Shown: positions 22,229-35,500 of the stretch, piece by piece
Layout of the letters: every line of letters begins with the position of its first letter
Numbering within the stretch: the stretch's first letter is position 1
NCBI GenBank assembly: GCA_012845835.1
Contig: JABAKD010000024.1
Span: 3,390,061 to 3,454,060 of the forward strand
From: Undaria pinnatifida
Taxonomy: Eukaryota > Sar > Phaeophyceae > Laminariales > Alariaceae
Direction of reading: 5' to 3'
Length of the DNA: 64,000 nucleotides
Position numbers and translations under genes: made by a program
Notes under the pieces: model-generated
Seen by the model: the letters and a program-made list of their open reading frames with translations, nothing else
Databases searched by the model: none
Told to the model about the DNA's origin: nothing

Positions 22229-25200
22229 GTGAGTCCGATGATTGGTGGGCGTCGTTAGTCGCCGTGATTGGTTGGTTTGGTTTGGTTGGGGGATGTGTTG
22301 CTTGAGAGTTGTGATGGTTTGGTGTGGGGTGTGTGATATGGTTCGGTGTGTCGTTACTGTGCGCACTTGTTTGTTTGGCTTCTTGGATCGGCTGTTTGGT
22401 TTTGATTGATTGGTTGGTTTGGTTTTGGGTGTTTTGATAGGGTTGTCGTTCGTTTAACGTGTGTTTTGGTGTTTTTTTTTTTTTTTTATTCCTTCAGTTC
22501 CTTCTATTTTTTTTTCATGACCTTTTCTTGACCCACACGCTTCTTGCATGTGGGTTGTGGATGGGGGGCGATCGGTTACTCTCGGTTCTAAGGGAGTTAC
22601 TGTTTCGCGGATCCCGTTGTCAGTTGTGCGTGCTCCAAGGTCCATATTCCAATCTCCAACCTCTAATATCGGTTGTCCAACCCGTCCTCCTATCCATCGT
22701 CCGATCTTCATATGACCAATTTCCTACCTCCGAGACTTGCTGCATGCACATGCCATTCTTACTCTTTAACAAACCCTATATTATATTGGTTCTTTATACA
22801 ACTCGTCACGTTACAAGTTATGTATTCCAATCTCCGATCTCCGTTCCTTATCCAGTCTCCGATCTCCCGTTATTTTGTAATGGTTCCTTGCCATTTGCTC
22901 TATCAAATACCAAATCTCCGGTGCCCAGCATCCAGCCTCCCATGTCAATATCACGATGTCCAATGCATCCAATGTACACTTTGGAATCTCCCATCTGCGA
23001 TCTCAACATTGCACATCTCACCAGTAGCCTTTGCGATGTTCTCACCCCACAAGTCATACCAGATAAAAGTACCAAACGTATTTCAGTATTTCGATGTTTG
23101 AGGTGGTCCGCACATTTTTTTCATCAGTTTTTCCAAAACGCGGGGCAACGCCACGCTCGGGTCGGAGCGTTAGCCTGGGTTAGGGGTAGGGTTGGGGTTA
23201 GGGTGGGTCGACGCCCTCTCGCGATTTGACTAAAGAAGAGCACAAAAACACGAAAAAAACAGCTTAAAAACCTCTGTAAAGTTAAATATATTTGGTACTT
23301 CGTCTGGTGCGAGTTGTGGGATAAAGCCGGTAATGGCGCCTCCATCTCCCATCTACTCCACGCTCCAATCTCCGACCGGAGACGTACAATCTCCGACCGG
23401 AGACGTACAATCACCGACCGGAGATCCCCAGTCTGCGACCGATGATATCATCAGTCTCTGATATCTCACCGCACCACAAACCGACGAGTGGTTCGAGGGG
23501 ATGACGCGTCTTGTTCCCCATCCATTTGAAGAATCCGTCTCCTATCTCCAACAAATCCCAAGTCTACGATCTACAATCGATGATCTGTCAAGTATCCGCT
23601 CTTCGATCCCCAACCTTCTCCAATCTCAATATCGGGAGCCAATAGCCAAAGCAAAAGGTGGCTGGGCGGCCAGCTGCGCTTGGTTATGCGGCGTGGGAGG
23701 GTCGCAGGGGCGGGGGAGGGAGGGGGTGGGCGCCGCCGCCGCCATCTAGTCTGTGCTGCGGAGCGTTATAGTTATGCTTCGGCGGCAACGGCAATGATAC
23801 CGTGGTTGTAACGGCGATGGCGCCATGGTTGCACACATCTGACATATGATCTATATGATCTATCCCACTTGATGATCTACACATTTCAGGAGAGATCTGT
23901 ATGGTCTAACTCATGTTACCGGGTGGGACCCGTACGATCTGCACGATCTGCATGATCTAACATACGTTTCCAGGTTGGGATCTGTGCTCTCTATGTACAG
24001 ACCCTGGACAACATCTAAGAACGGCAAATGCAGCATCTACTGTAGATGATCTTGATCATGGTTTGTCCTATGTGTGCATGGTTGCAACGGCTGATGAGAC
24101 GTGTGCTACTCCAGAGTTATTGGATCCTATGTTGTGACTATTGGCTAGATTGTGGCGTTGAGTTGCTGTGAGAACAATGAGTTAACGTGAGAACAGCGAC
24201 AGCAACAGTTCCGGGGGTAACAGCTATAATACCGCGGCGGTCACGACTATAGGCGCGGCGTAGCGGGATGATGCCGTGACGGTAACGACCTTTGCATGGC
24301 GGTGGCAGCTGTGAAATATTACACGATGGTACCATGGTTGTGTGACACTTGTGTGATCGCTAGTGTCACTGCGGCGGCGACAGCTATGCGTCGGCTAAGG
24401 TAACGGCTATGGCGCCACGGCGGACACCGCTAGATGTCATGCCTCGGTCGTCTCTGTCGTTTCGCTATCATACCACCCCGTCCCTCGCTGAGAGCTGCAA
24501 ACCGCTCTCCCTGAGCGCTGCAATGAATGTCTCTCGATTGAAGTGCTGCTTGGCCTTTTGTGTTTATTTGTTTGTTTAGTTGCTTGTTAGTTCTTGTGTT
24601 GCGCTCTTCGCGTGGTGGAATGCTTAGGAAACAGCGCGTCCTCCCACCACCCCCTCCCCTTCCCCACAACTCCCAATCCTACCCCCATGCCGACCCTACT
24701 TTCCACCCCGACCCCCAACCGGACGCTAACTCAAATTCTGCCCCATGCGCCCACCCCCACCTCGACCCTCACCCCACCTCTAATCCCCACCGCCACTTCT
24801 AATTCAACCACCCCGACTCCAGTGCCGACCCCAACTCCAAACCCCTCCTCAATCCCACCCCAACCCCCACCTCCACCCCCACCCAACCTCCCATCCCGTC
24901 CCTCATCCGTCCGAGCCCCGCCCCGACCTCGCGCCCCACCCCAATCCCCACCCTTACTTGAACCCCCTCCGTCAGTTAGACGCTCTACCCATGGAACTAT
25001 TTTATTCACGTTACTAAAGTAGCTCAACGGGTACAGCTTCTAACTTGCATCCCCCCCCCCAACCCCCATCCCCAACCCTCACTCGCAACTCCCACCCTCA
25101 ACTTCCACCACCCCCGTGCCACCTCTCTATTCTATACCTCTCGCCCCTCATCGTTGTTTTATTGGTAAGCACAGGTATGTGTGGTGGCGGGATTGCCAAC

Positions 25201-26489
25201 GTCGGGTTTGAAGGCCACGCTCCTGAACAACATCGAGGCCTACCTTGGCCGTCAGTTCGGGTGCGCCATTAAGTGTACATCGGTATCGGCATATATTGTA
25301 ACGGTCGGTAGTTGTGACGGTCGATAGGTGTAACGGTCGGTAAATGTAACGGTCGGAAGGTGTAACGGTCGGTAGGTGCAACGGTCGGTAGGTGTAACGG
25401 TCGGTAGGTGTAACGGTCGGTAGGTGTAGCGGTCGGTAAGTGCAACGGTGGACAGGTGTAACCGTGAACAGGTGTAGCGGTCGGTGGGGGTAACGGTCGG
25501 CAGGTGAAACGGTCGGTAGATTTAACGGTCGATCGGTGTAACGGTCGGCAGGTGAAACGGTTGGTAGGTGGCACGGTTGGTAGATGAAACGTTCGGTAGT
25601 CGTAACGGTCGGTGTGTTCAACGATCGGTGGATGTAGCTGTCGGTAGATGAAGCGGTCGGTAGGTGTAGCAGCCCGTAGGTGCCGCGGTCGGTCGGTGCA
25701 GCGGTCGGTAGGCGTTAAGGTCGGCAGGTATCACGGTGGGTAGGTGAAACGGTCGGTGCGTGTAACAGGGGGTAAATGTAACGGTCGGTGGATGTAATGG
25801 TCGTGGAGGTGTGGCGGTCGGTAGGTGAACCGGTCGGTAGGTGAACCGGTCGGTAGGTGAAACGATGGGTCGGTGTAACGGTCGGTGGGTGAAACGGTGG
25901 GTTGGTAGAACGGTCCCTGCGTGGAATGGTCGGTTGGTAGAACTGTCGATAGGTGTAACTATGGGTAGGTGCGGCGGTCAGTCGGTGTTACGGTTGGCAG
26001 ATGTCACGCTCGGCAGGTAGGGTATTTGCGGGATACCAAATTAGGTTGGGTAGGAAACCATAATAGTATTTGTGTTGAAACCGACGGATGTGATAGCTTT
26101 AGACGAATCCAACCCACGAAGTAGATTTGAACTGCAAAAAATGGTCGCCGGCTTGAATACTATTTTGATACTTTGAAGTATGTTTTACTACTCAAACACA
26201 TTTGGTATGTCGCAAACGCGCTAGTGTCACGGTCAGTAAGTGTGACGGTCGGTGGGTGTAACGGTCGGTAGGTGAAACGGTCGGCAGGTGGAACGGTAGG
26301 TAGGTGGAACGGTCGATAGGCCTAGCAGTTGGTAGATGTAACAGTCGATGGGTGTACAAGTAGCGGTCGTAGTTGTGTCGTTAGGTATAGTGGCGGTTGG
26401 GTTGTCGATGAGTTTCTCTGTCGGTAGGCCTGTCAGCCGGTGTGATGGGTAGGGTTGGCAGTCGGGGCAACGGTCTAAAGGGTTGCCGG

Positions 26490-26521
<32 letters not shown>

Positions 26522-29500
26522 ATTGTTGTTGTTGTTGTCGTTGTCGTTTCTTGGTTGTCGTTTTTGTATTTTGATGTTTGCTGACGTCGTGTTGCCTCTT
26601 ATCATGGGACACTACAGACCTGTACGGAACTATTGACGACACAGGACGGTGCTTGTGTTTCTGTGTTCCTCCTTACGTCCTTCCTCCTTAACGGTCTTTC
26701 GTTAGTTTCATGTTTCTTTTCTCGTTTCCCCTTTTTCTCTTGAAAACGAACAGCCAAGTGATGAGGTCGTCTGGGGGGGTGGCGTCACACGCCCTGGAGC
26801 TGGCTGCGGTCGCTGAGGAGATCAGCATGGGATACATGGACGTGCTGCAGAAGCGCCCTGTGGCTGGGACATATTCTCATCATACTGCCGGGGTAAGAAC
26901 TGAACTTCATGTCAGAGTAGTTCAGACAAGTGCCCTGACCAAGCAACGCGAGGCAGAACTTTCTGAAACCACCCTTCGCAAAGCTGGTTCGTTACAGTTG
27001 CAGTAAGTGTTGGTTGAGCAAGGGTACATTTGAACCATTTGTTGGATATTTCGATTTTTATTGCTGAACAGTAAATATGTCGGTTGACAGCGCTCTTAGC
27101 ACTTGACGTGTTAATACAGCCGTCAACAATTTTCCCACACCAAAATCTGATGTATGTCGTCGGAAGAGGCCAGCAACCTTCCCCTTGACGGTCATCCCCA
27201 CCCTGACGGACACCCGTCAAAGAAATTCCCGCACTAAACCAGTACGTTACGTCTACCAAGAGACCTTGACGGGTCAATTTTTTTCCCGTTGACGGACGTT
27301 CGCCCGGTTGACGGACATTCATCAAGGAAATTCCCACACTAAAATTGGTATATAACGTCTATAAAGAGACCTTGAAGGGTCGAAACTAGAGGCACCCTTG
27401 CCCCTTGACGGAATTCGCCCGTTGACGGACATCCATCAAAGAAATTCCCAGGCTAGAACTAGTATATTACGTGTAAGGAGACCTTGAGGAGTTGGAACTA
27501 GACCGTCATCCGACATGGTTTTATAGATTTTTTTTTTAAATCCGCCAGCTGTAAGGTCGATAATTTAAAGGGTCGATAATCATCTTTGCAAGCTGCTTGA
27601 TGCACCGTCTCCTGGCATCTTTGGTCGCAACGTTTTTTTTTTATATATCCTCTGGCGGATGCAGAAAAATGACCACACTTCCACTTATTTCCATACTTCG
27701 AAGTACATACCAGGTATCGTGTCAGTGTAACTCAATTGCATTCGCACTCGAGCGCTAGCTGGCGTATCCTTCGGTTCCCATAGCAATGGCAGCGCGATCT
27801 GTCCCTACCGGTGGTCACCGTACGGATGCGTTATCGTCGCAACGGTGGTTTCGAAAGTCTTTCGTTAGGGCGCGGTTTGAGTTCGAAGCTCGCATTCGCT
27901 CGAAATACGCAAGCGAGAAACACGTCCGGTAGTGCGTAGTGCACGTAAAAAACACGACCGATAGTGCGTAGTGCACGTAAGAAACACGACCGATGGTGTT
28001 CAAAGAACAAAAAGTGAAAACACGGCGGCGGCCCTGGTCACCGAGTATGCTCTAAAAGCCTCTTCCATACAGCAGAAACCAAACTATCCTCCCCCAACCC
28101 CCCCCGAAAAGAACACAACGCTTCTGCTTTTTTTTATTTTTCTAATGAGTAGACGAAAAAAGGAACAAATTTAACCCTGACACAAGCTGTAGAAACCAAA
28201 AACCGAATATTTCCTCCGCCCCCATTTTTTTTAAAGAAATTAAGCGAAGCATAACAGCGCGCGTCCGATATTTTGGTGTGATCAAGAAGGTGAAGCAGGA
28301 CGGCGGTGGCTTTGGTCAGCGCGCCTTGGCCCCGCTGGCGAGGGGAGGGGCAGGAGGCGGTTCTTCGGGGGCGGGGGGAGGGGCCGCGCCGGGGTGGGAT
28401 GGGGAGGCCGGGAAGGATGTGCTGCGCCGGTCGGAGCTCGACCCATTTGTTGAGGTGTCTGAGACTGTCGGCGGCCCTGCGAAGCTGGAGCGTGGGTCAG
28501 GGTGAGTGGGCGGCTTGGGGTTGGCGTTAGGGCTAGTGCTTCCCTGCTGTGGAGGGATTAGGGTTTGCTAGGGGTACGAGTATCTGGTGTGGCAGGGGTA
28601 GGGTTGTTGTGGTGGCCGGGTTGGGTTTCTGCTGTGGCAGGTTGAGGGTTAGGGTTAGGGCGAGTGAGACTATCGGTGTAAGTGAGCGTGTTGGAGAGGG
28701 GGTTGGGGTTGGGGACGTTTTTGCTGTCGCAGGGTTAGGGTTGGCGTTGCTGTCGCGGTCGTTTAGTTAGAGCTATTGCGACTGAGGCTATCAGCGTAAG
28801 TGGGCGTATTGGAGAGGGGGTTGGGGTTGGGATGCTGTTGTTGTGGCAGGGTTCGGGTTAGCGTTTCTGTTGCGGTGGTAGGGTTTAAGCTGTTGAAGGT
28901 TGCGCTGCGGCGGTCGGGGTTAGGTCCCTTCGTGGAGGTGACTGAAGACTATCAGTGGCCTGGCGAGGCTGGAGCGTGGCTCAGGGTAAGTGGGCGTGTT
29001 GAGGGGGGGGTCGGGGATACAGGTGGGTTGGGTTACTGCTGCTGTGGCAGGTTAGATTTGTAGGGTTAGGTTTGTTTTGGCAACGTTGGGGTTACTGCAG
29101 CTGTGGCGGGGTTAGGGATTTTGCTGGGGCAGGGTAGGGTTAGTGCTACGGAAACTGTGAGTGGCCCGGCGAGGCGGGGGCGTTGGTTGGGGTAATTGGG
29201 CGAGTTGGGAAGGGGTTTGGGGTTACTCGGGGTTAGCGGGGGTTAAGGTTGGGGAGAGGGTAAGGTTTTGTGCTGTTGCCGTGGCGAGGTTCGAGTTGCG
29301 GAAACTGTGGGCAACCCGGCGAGGCTTTGAGCGTGCGTTGGGGTGAGTGGGCGGGCTGGCGTTAGGGTTGGGTTACTGCTGCCGCTTGCCGTGGCGAGAT
29401 CAATACGGCAAACTTCAAATGGCTTCGTTTTTGCTTTCTCTTATTTCTTTACGAACTGTTTTGTGTTGTGCAGGCCGCAGGATGGAGTGGTGGTTGGCTT

Positions 29501-32500
29501 TAACCTATCTCAGCCTGTGATGGAGGCGACTCGGCGCTCGCTTGCGGCAGATAAGAGGTATGTTTTTTTTTTTTATGGGGCTTTTTCTTGGCTATTAAGT
29601 TAACGCCTTTTCAAGTGGCAACCCGTTTTGTTGGGACGAATTACTTGAAAATAGTATAGCAATATAGTTTGGAGGGTTAACCCGTTGGGTAGGGGCTTTG
29701 AGTTCGCTGATTGTAAGTCGCCTCTAATTATTTGTTAGCTATTTTGTTGGCTACAGTACGCAATATAGTTCGTTGCGTGTGGCACGTTGCGGAGTTTTTG
29801 GGTCTTGTGCGTCTGTCCGACGCTTCTGTGGCTCGACGCGTGTTTTTATGATTTGTTTTTTACGTCAACCGCCCGCAATAAAAATGTCATAATTGTATCA
29901 TTGTTAGGCATACGTCAGTTGTTGATAGCTGGCGTAAAAGTGACGAGAGGAAAGCGCCAGAGAGCGTGGGTTAGCAAAACTCGGTAAGAATTGACGAGCG
30001 TAAAAATCTGAAACGTGGGATTTGCTGAACCCTATGCGTGATAAAAACGAAGGCGTGTACCGTTGGGGAAGAAGGAAAGACACCTGTGACCACGGCTTTT
30101 ATCCAGAAGGTCACTGAGGAGGGCAAAAGCTCTTACGGGTTGAGCTCGGTAGTCGGAGTGATTGTTAACAAAAAAAAGGCTTTTACTCACGCTACCCAAC
30201 TAAGAACTAGCCGTGAAGTGAAGAAAAAACATTTATTTTCACGGTTCATGCACCGGCTCGCGGGTCGGTTTGTGATGTGCTCCAAAACCCGCGTATCGAG
30301 TCGGGTTTGGTCGGGAGGTGTTGGAAATCTCACGGGTCGATTGGGGTCGGGCCAGGAAGTTTTCAAGCATTACGGGACGGGACGGATCACCCTGGCCCCG
30401 TCCGATGACCCACGGGAAGGGATCCGACCCATGAAAAACCCCCAAAAAAAAGCGCTGCAGTCCCCCGTTCTCGGCCTTCGGAGACCAAAAAGAAAGAAAA
30501 CGCACTGGTATACAGTACCGGACACCAAATAAGAAGACATAATTATTTACCCAGGGTGGGTTTCTTATTTGGGTAAAGGAGGCGTTCTTACACTTTTTTT
30601 TTTTTTGCCCCAGCGTACCGGCTCTTTATTTTATTTTTTTTCCGTGGTATTTCAGCCCTTATTTTCTTGTTTTTCGCCGTTTCTCATTGTCGTAATATGG
30701 CTCTTAACGCCGTTACCGAAACCCGTGCTGGGGGGAAAATTACTTGAAGAGTTAGTATAGATAGGGGTTTGGGGGCTCTAAAGGGGTTGAAGCGGATACC
30801 CCAATATGCTTGCAACTGTCGTGTCGTCAACCATGTGCGCTGGTGAACGGCACAATATAGAAAAAACGTACCAGGGACCTGGTAAATTATTTTCGGACGT
30901 TTTCGGTCGGACGCCGCGGATCTCCGACTCGACTCAGCTTTCCCCTACCCACCCCCTCTACCCCCCCCCCCCTGCTGGTATACGTCCACACCCTGGACAA
31001 TAGGTTCCAGGTCAACAGGCAATCGGTAGGATCCTATTCCAATAGGAGGCCTATTGTTGCTTGTGATAGGTATCGATTGGCACTTTTCAAGCTTATTGTG
31101 GCGGGCAATAGGTATCGATGGACACCTTCGTTGATCTATTGTTCGGCCAATATTGTATTTGCATGTAATATCGAAACCTATCGGTGAAACAGATAACTAT
31201 CGATAGGAATTTCCAGAGCTTGCCTGTTCGGGCGATAGACTATTGGGACTGCGAGACGATACCTACTGTTTCTAACGATAGGTATAGATATACATTTAAC
31301 CAAACCTATGGTTTCGGAAAATGAGTATGGGCCCAAATTAACGAAGAACACGGGAAATCGTACTTCGATTTAATTTTTTTAATTTCATGAAGAATACACG
31401 AAAACATCGACGCTGCTTCTCATCAAGGAACGGCGTAGTGCGTTCTAGAATAATAAAAACGCAAAAGGGTAGACGAACACCCGTGGGCAACGACCGAGGC
31501 GAGCGATGGCTCACGTCCTCCCCGGAGCGCCGCGGCTGGCGGCAGATTGTTTTTGCCGGCAGCAGCTAGGAGGCTATAGCTCTAGGCGTCTCTTGAATGG
31601 GCTGGCGCCGCCCGGCCGCCCCACACGGGCAGCAACAACGGGGATATAGCGGTCGAACTTCTGTGCGAAGTCGTGATGTGGTAGTTGGTCGTGTAACTTT
31701 CGAGGTGCAGGGCGACGAAAAACTGGGTTTGCGCCGGTCTCGATTGTGTTTGAGGCGTCGCAGGCGGTCTAGACTGCTAAGGGCCTTCGGAGACCGCGCT
31801 GCGGCTGCTCCGGTGGTCCTACCTCTCGCAATGGTGCCTTCTCGCCTTTAAATCAGCCGACGACATGGCACAAATTCGCGTGGCCGGCTTCGGTTACATA
31901 TAGAACATGCCATGCCTTGGTGCACAAACTCCCCAAATTGAATTTCGATTTTCGACGAAATTCGACAACAAAAGTATTTTTTACTTGTGTATTTGATTTT
32001 TCGTGACAATTCTGAGAATGCCTGCTCGGTGATTCATTTTTTTCACCAATCAGATGCAAGTTAAATGAATTTCTAAGAAAGACATCGAATTTCGATTTGG
32101 CAAGTTCCTCGGTAATCTGGGCCCTATCGATAGACCTTTTACAATTCTATTGTTTCGGGCGACAGGTATTGACAGATCTTTCACCATTCTTTTGTTTCGG
32201 ATGATAGGTATCGGTACGTAGACCTTTCGCGATTGTATTGTTTCAGTGTTGGAGAGTAAAGGCGCTCGAAGACAACCCGTCTCGGTGCAATCAACTCTTG
32301 TTCGCCAGTCATCATCCACACCGCACGCCCCTCCAGCCCCGCGGAGAATGCCTGAAAACGGCGCTGTCTGTCCTTTTTGTGCCCTAAGAAGCTCAAGGTG
32401 GGTGGTCTCAACAAGGTAGTAGTACTTTTTTGTGTGTTCGACGCGAAGCTCATGCCCGCAGTGTTGTAGAGCGACCTGTTTGTGTGCCGTTGGGTTCCTT

Positions 32501-35500
32501 CGTATACCCTGGATAATATCCTATCGAATAGGCTGTTGGGCCAACAATAGGTCGGCAACTATGAGGATCGATACCTATTGCGGGGCACAATAGCTCGGCT
32601 TCGGGGTCTATCGATAGGTATTGTAAGCATCAATAGGGTAAGAGCAGTGGCTATAATAGCCTATCGTGCGACCGATGTGCTTGCGAAGGTGTATATCGAT
32701 AGGCATCTTGGGCACCAACATAATTTGAAAATGAATCCCAACAGGCTATCGTTCGAACAACACCTTTTTATCGCCACCAATCAATACCTATTGGTTAAAG
32801 CGGTAGGTGTGCGATGATATCGATCGATACCTATTGCTCAATGTATTAGGTTTGCAAGGGTAGCGATCGATGCCTATAGCCCATTTTAATAGGTTCTCAA
32901 GGGTATCGATCGATACCTACTGATAATCTTGTACATTTACTCGCAAGGGTTTCGATCGAAACCTACTGCTTGTAAAAGCATACCCTCGTATTGATTAGTA
33001 CATATCATATCTACGAGTATACGTACCGCATACCCCGGGCTATTGTTTGAAGCAATACCTTGGATGATATCATATCAATACGTACCTTGACCTGCTCCTT
33101 GCCTTCTGTTTCAAAACAGCAGATTTACGATAATATTATAAAAAATTAAAATATGTTTTTATCGATAGGTTTGTGAGGATTTCAATCGGTAGCTGCTGCT
33201 GCTGCTGTTGAACAAAAACACCTCTCGCTTTTTTTTTCGAGGCTATCAATCATTCCAATTCCTATGAACCTATTGGGCAAATAAATAGGTACCCATTGAT
33301 AAATTCACCCTCCTGGTGCAGGTTACAATAAGGGTTGATATTCAATACACCAACTCGACCCCACCAACTTGTGGACAGACCAACAGGCGTCCTCAATACA
33401 TGGACTATTGTACGGGGCTTTATACCTACTGGTTATAGCAATAAATATCGATCGACAATTTCACTGACCTATTGATCAAACAAGAGGTATCGATCGACAC
33501 TATTGGTCACAGTAATAGGTATCGATCGACAGTGTGACATACCGATTGTAAGAACAATAGCCTATTGTGCCGATTTATGAGAACCTATTAGTCGAAGAAG
33601 TAGGTATCGATAGACAGATTCATACACCTATCTAAAGAGCAATAGGCTATTGTACCAATTTCTCTGGACCTATTGGTCAAAGCAATGGGTATCGATTGAC
33701 AAAATGGCGTACCTATCGAAGGTTTCAATAGGTATTCGATATGCCATACCCCATCCTATTGACATCCAATAGGCATTTTCCATAGGCTATTGTCCAGGGT
33801 GGGATACGTGTTCCCGTATTCTTGAACGCCTCTGTTGGACTTGTTATTGTGTGGGAAAACGGCACTCCGGAGGGTCGAAAGGCGCATATATTGATGCAGG
33901 CGTACAGGTTTATCAAGAATAGAGCTTCCCCTCCCCTATCTTTCCTCTCCACCCCCGCCTCTGCTATATAATCCCCTAATCCCCCACCCACCCCCCCTGT
34001 CTCTGGTCGTGGCCACACCAGAAATAACGAAATATAGAAGCCGTCATCCAACATGCAAGAATGTGCGCACATGGTGCGAAAGTCCGCCTCCCAAATTGTT
34101 GTTGGTAAGATGCAGGTCGCCCTTCATGCTACTCGCCGAACACCTCACGGCGTTTCGCGCTTGGTGCACGCAATGCCTGCGTGGTGGGTGAAAACCCGAC
34201 GTACTTCGTCCTGACATTTTAGGGATGCAGGGGTCGATGGTCTCAAGACTACGGCTATGTATGAAATGAGTACCCCCCCCCCCACCCCGCCCCCGCGCCT
34301 CTATGTCATACCCTATCCCCGCGATAGTAGTGTACCCATTTGAAGACCATTCGGTCTAAGACCATAGTAGAGATAGGACCAAGTACATTGGCTTGTCAAG
34401 AAGAAGAAACTACTTGGAAATTAGTGTATAGAGAATTTTGGCAGTAGGTAGCAGATAAGACCATGGTAGAGATAAGACTACCTAAGTTGGCTTGTGGCGG
34501 GCTGGTCTTAAACTGGGTACATCACTGTATCCTTGAACGCAAACCTGTGTTGGTTTTGCTATTGTATGGAAAAACAGCACACCGGAGGGTCGAAAATCGC
34601 ACATACTGTTGCGGGCGTACAAACTTAACAAGAACGGGAGCAGCGGCGGAGTGGACCGGGATTTGGAGCTAGGGGGGCATCTTTGGCCACTGGAGTCGGT
34701 CTGCCAGGTCAACAGAAGCTTTCAGCAGCTCAAGCAACGCAAGGTGTGGATCCCGCCGTCTCGCTCGCTCTTGGATTTGTGAGGCGTTTTTATGAGTTTT
34801 TTTTTTTTTCCTGGGGCTTTTCGTGTGGGGGGATTTCTTGCTTGTTTTTTTTCGATCGCTGATACTCCGCTTGCTTGATGGGGTGCTGCTTGATTGATGG
34901 GGTGCTGCTTGATTGATGGGGGGGGTTGGCGTGCTAGGGAATGAGCCAGTTTTTCGTTGCTCGTAAGGGTTTTGCTTGTTGGGGCTGTTGAATGAGGCTT
35001 TCCCTGAGGCTTTTCGTTCAGTTTTTTTGTACGAGTTGTTTTGCTGGCGAACTTTCTTGTTTTTTTGCTGCGGCCGTGGGTTTGCCTTTTTTCTCTCTGT
35101 CGTTCGCTGGCTGGCCTTTCGTTTTTTTTTGCGGAAGGCGCGGAGGGAGGGGAGCAGGGAGGCGGGCGTAGGGGTCTGTCTAGGATGGGATGGCGTTTTC
35201 GCGTAGTTTGATGGTCTGCGCTGGGGGTGTGTGTTTTATGTTGGCGCTGATTGTTGATGCCGAGTAACTCATGCTCACGCTTGCGGCAGAACGCCGAAGG
35301 ACAACCCGGCTGCAGCGCATTAAAAAATTAATCCTACGTTTTGCGCGATGACTGAGCCATACATTGCACACCTCGTTGCATGATCGTTGCATGACAGGTC
35401 ACGACCTAGAGCATTTAGATCCTATAGCTGCCGTCATGAGATGTTGTGCAGGATCTGTCTATTTAGATATTATAGATCATATAGCTGCCGTCATGAGATG

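Noticed and set aside
22459-23229. 256-codon plus frame
   Set aside because: Lies in SIZ intron 1 and translates the ATCTCC simple repeat; no domain and no splice support.
25290-26010. Possible CRISPR array
   Set aside because: Units are 16 bp and contiguous, with no spacers, in an intron of a eukaryotic gene; it is a minisatellite.
28625-28740. Interstitial telomere from TTAGGG-like runs
   Set aside because: Only scattered GGGTTAGGG motifs among ghost copies of exon 4; no sustained pure array.
31597-31851. 84-codon Arg-rich frame within the intron 5 satellite
   Set aside because: Arg codon runs with no recognisable fold and no splice context; probably chance in GC-rich DNA.
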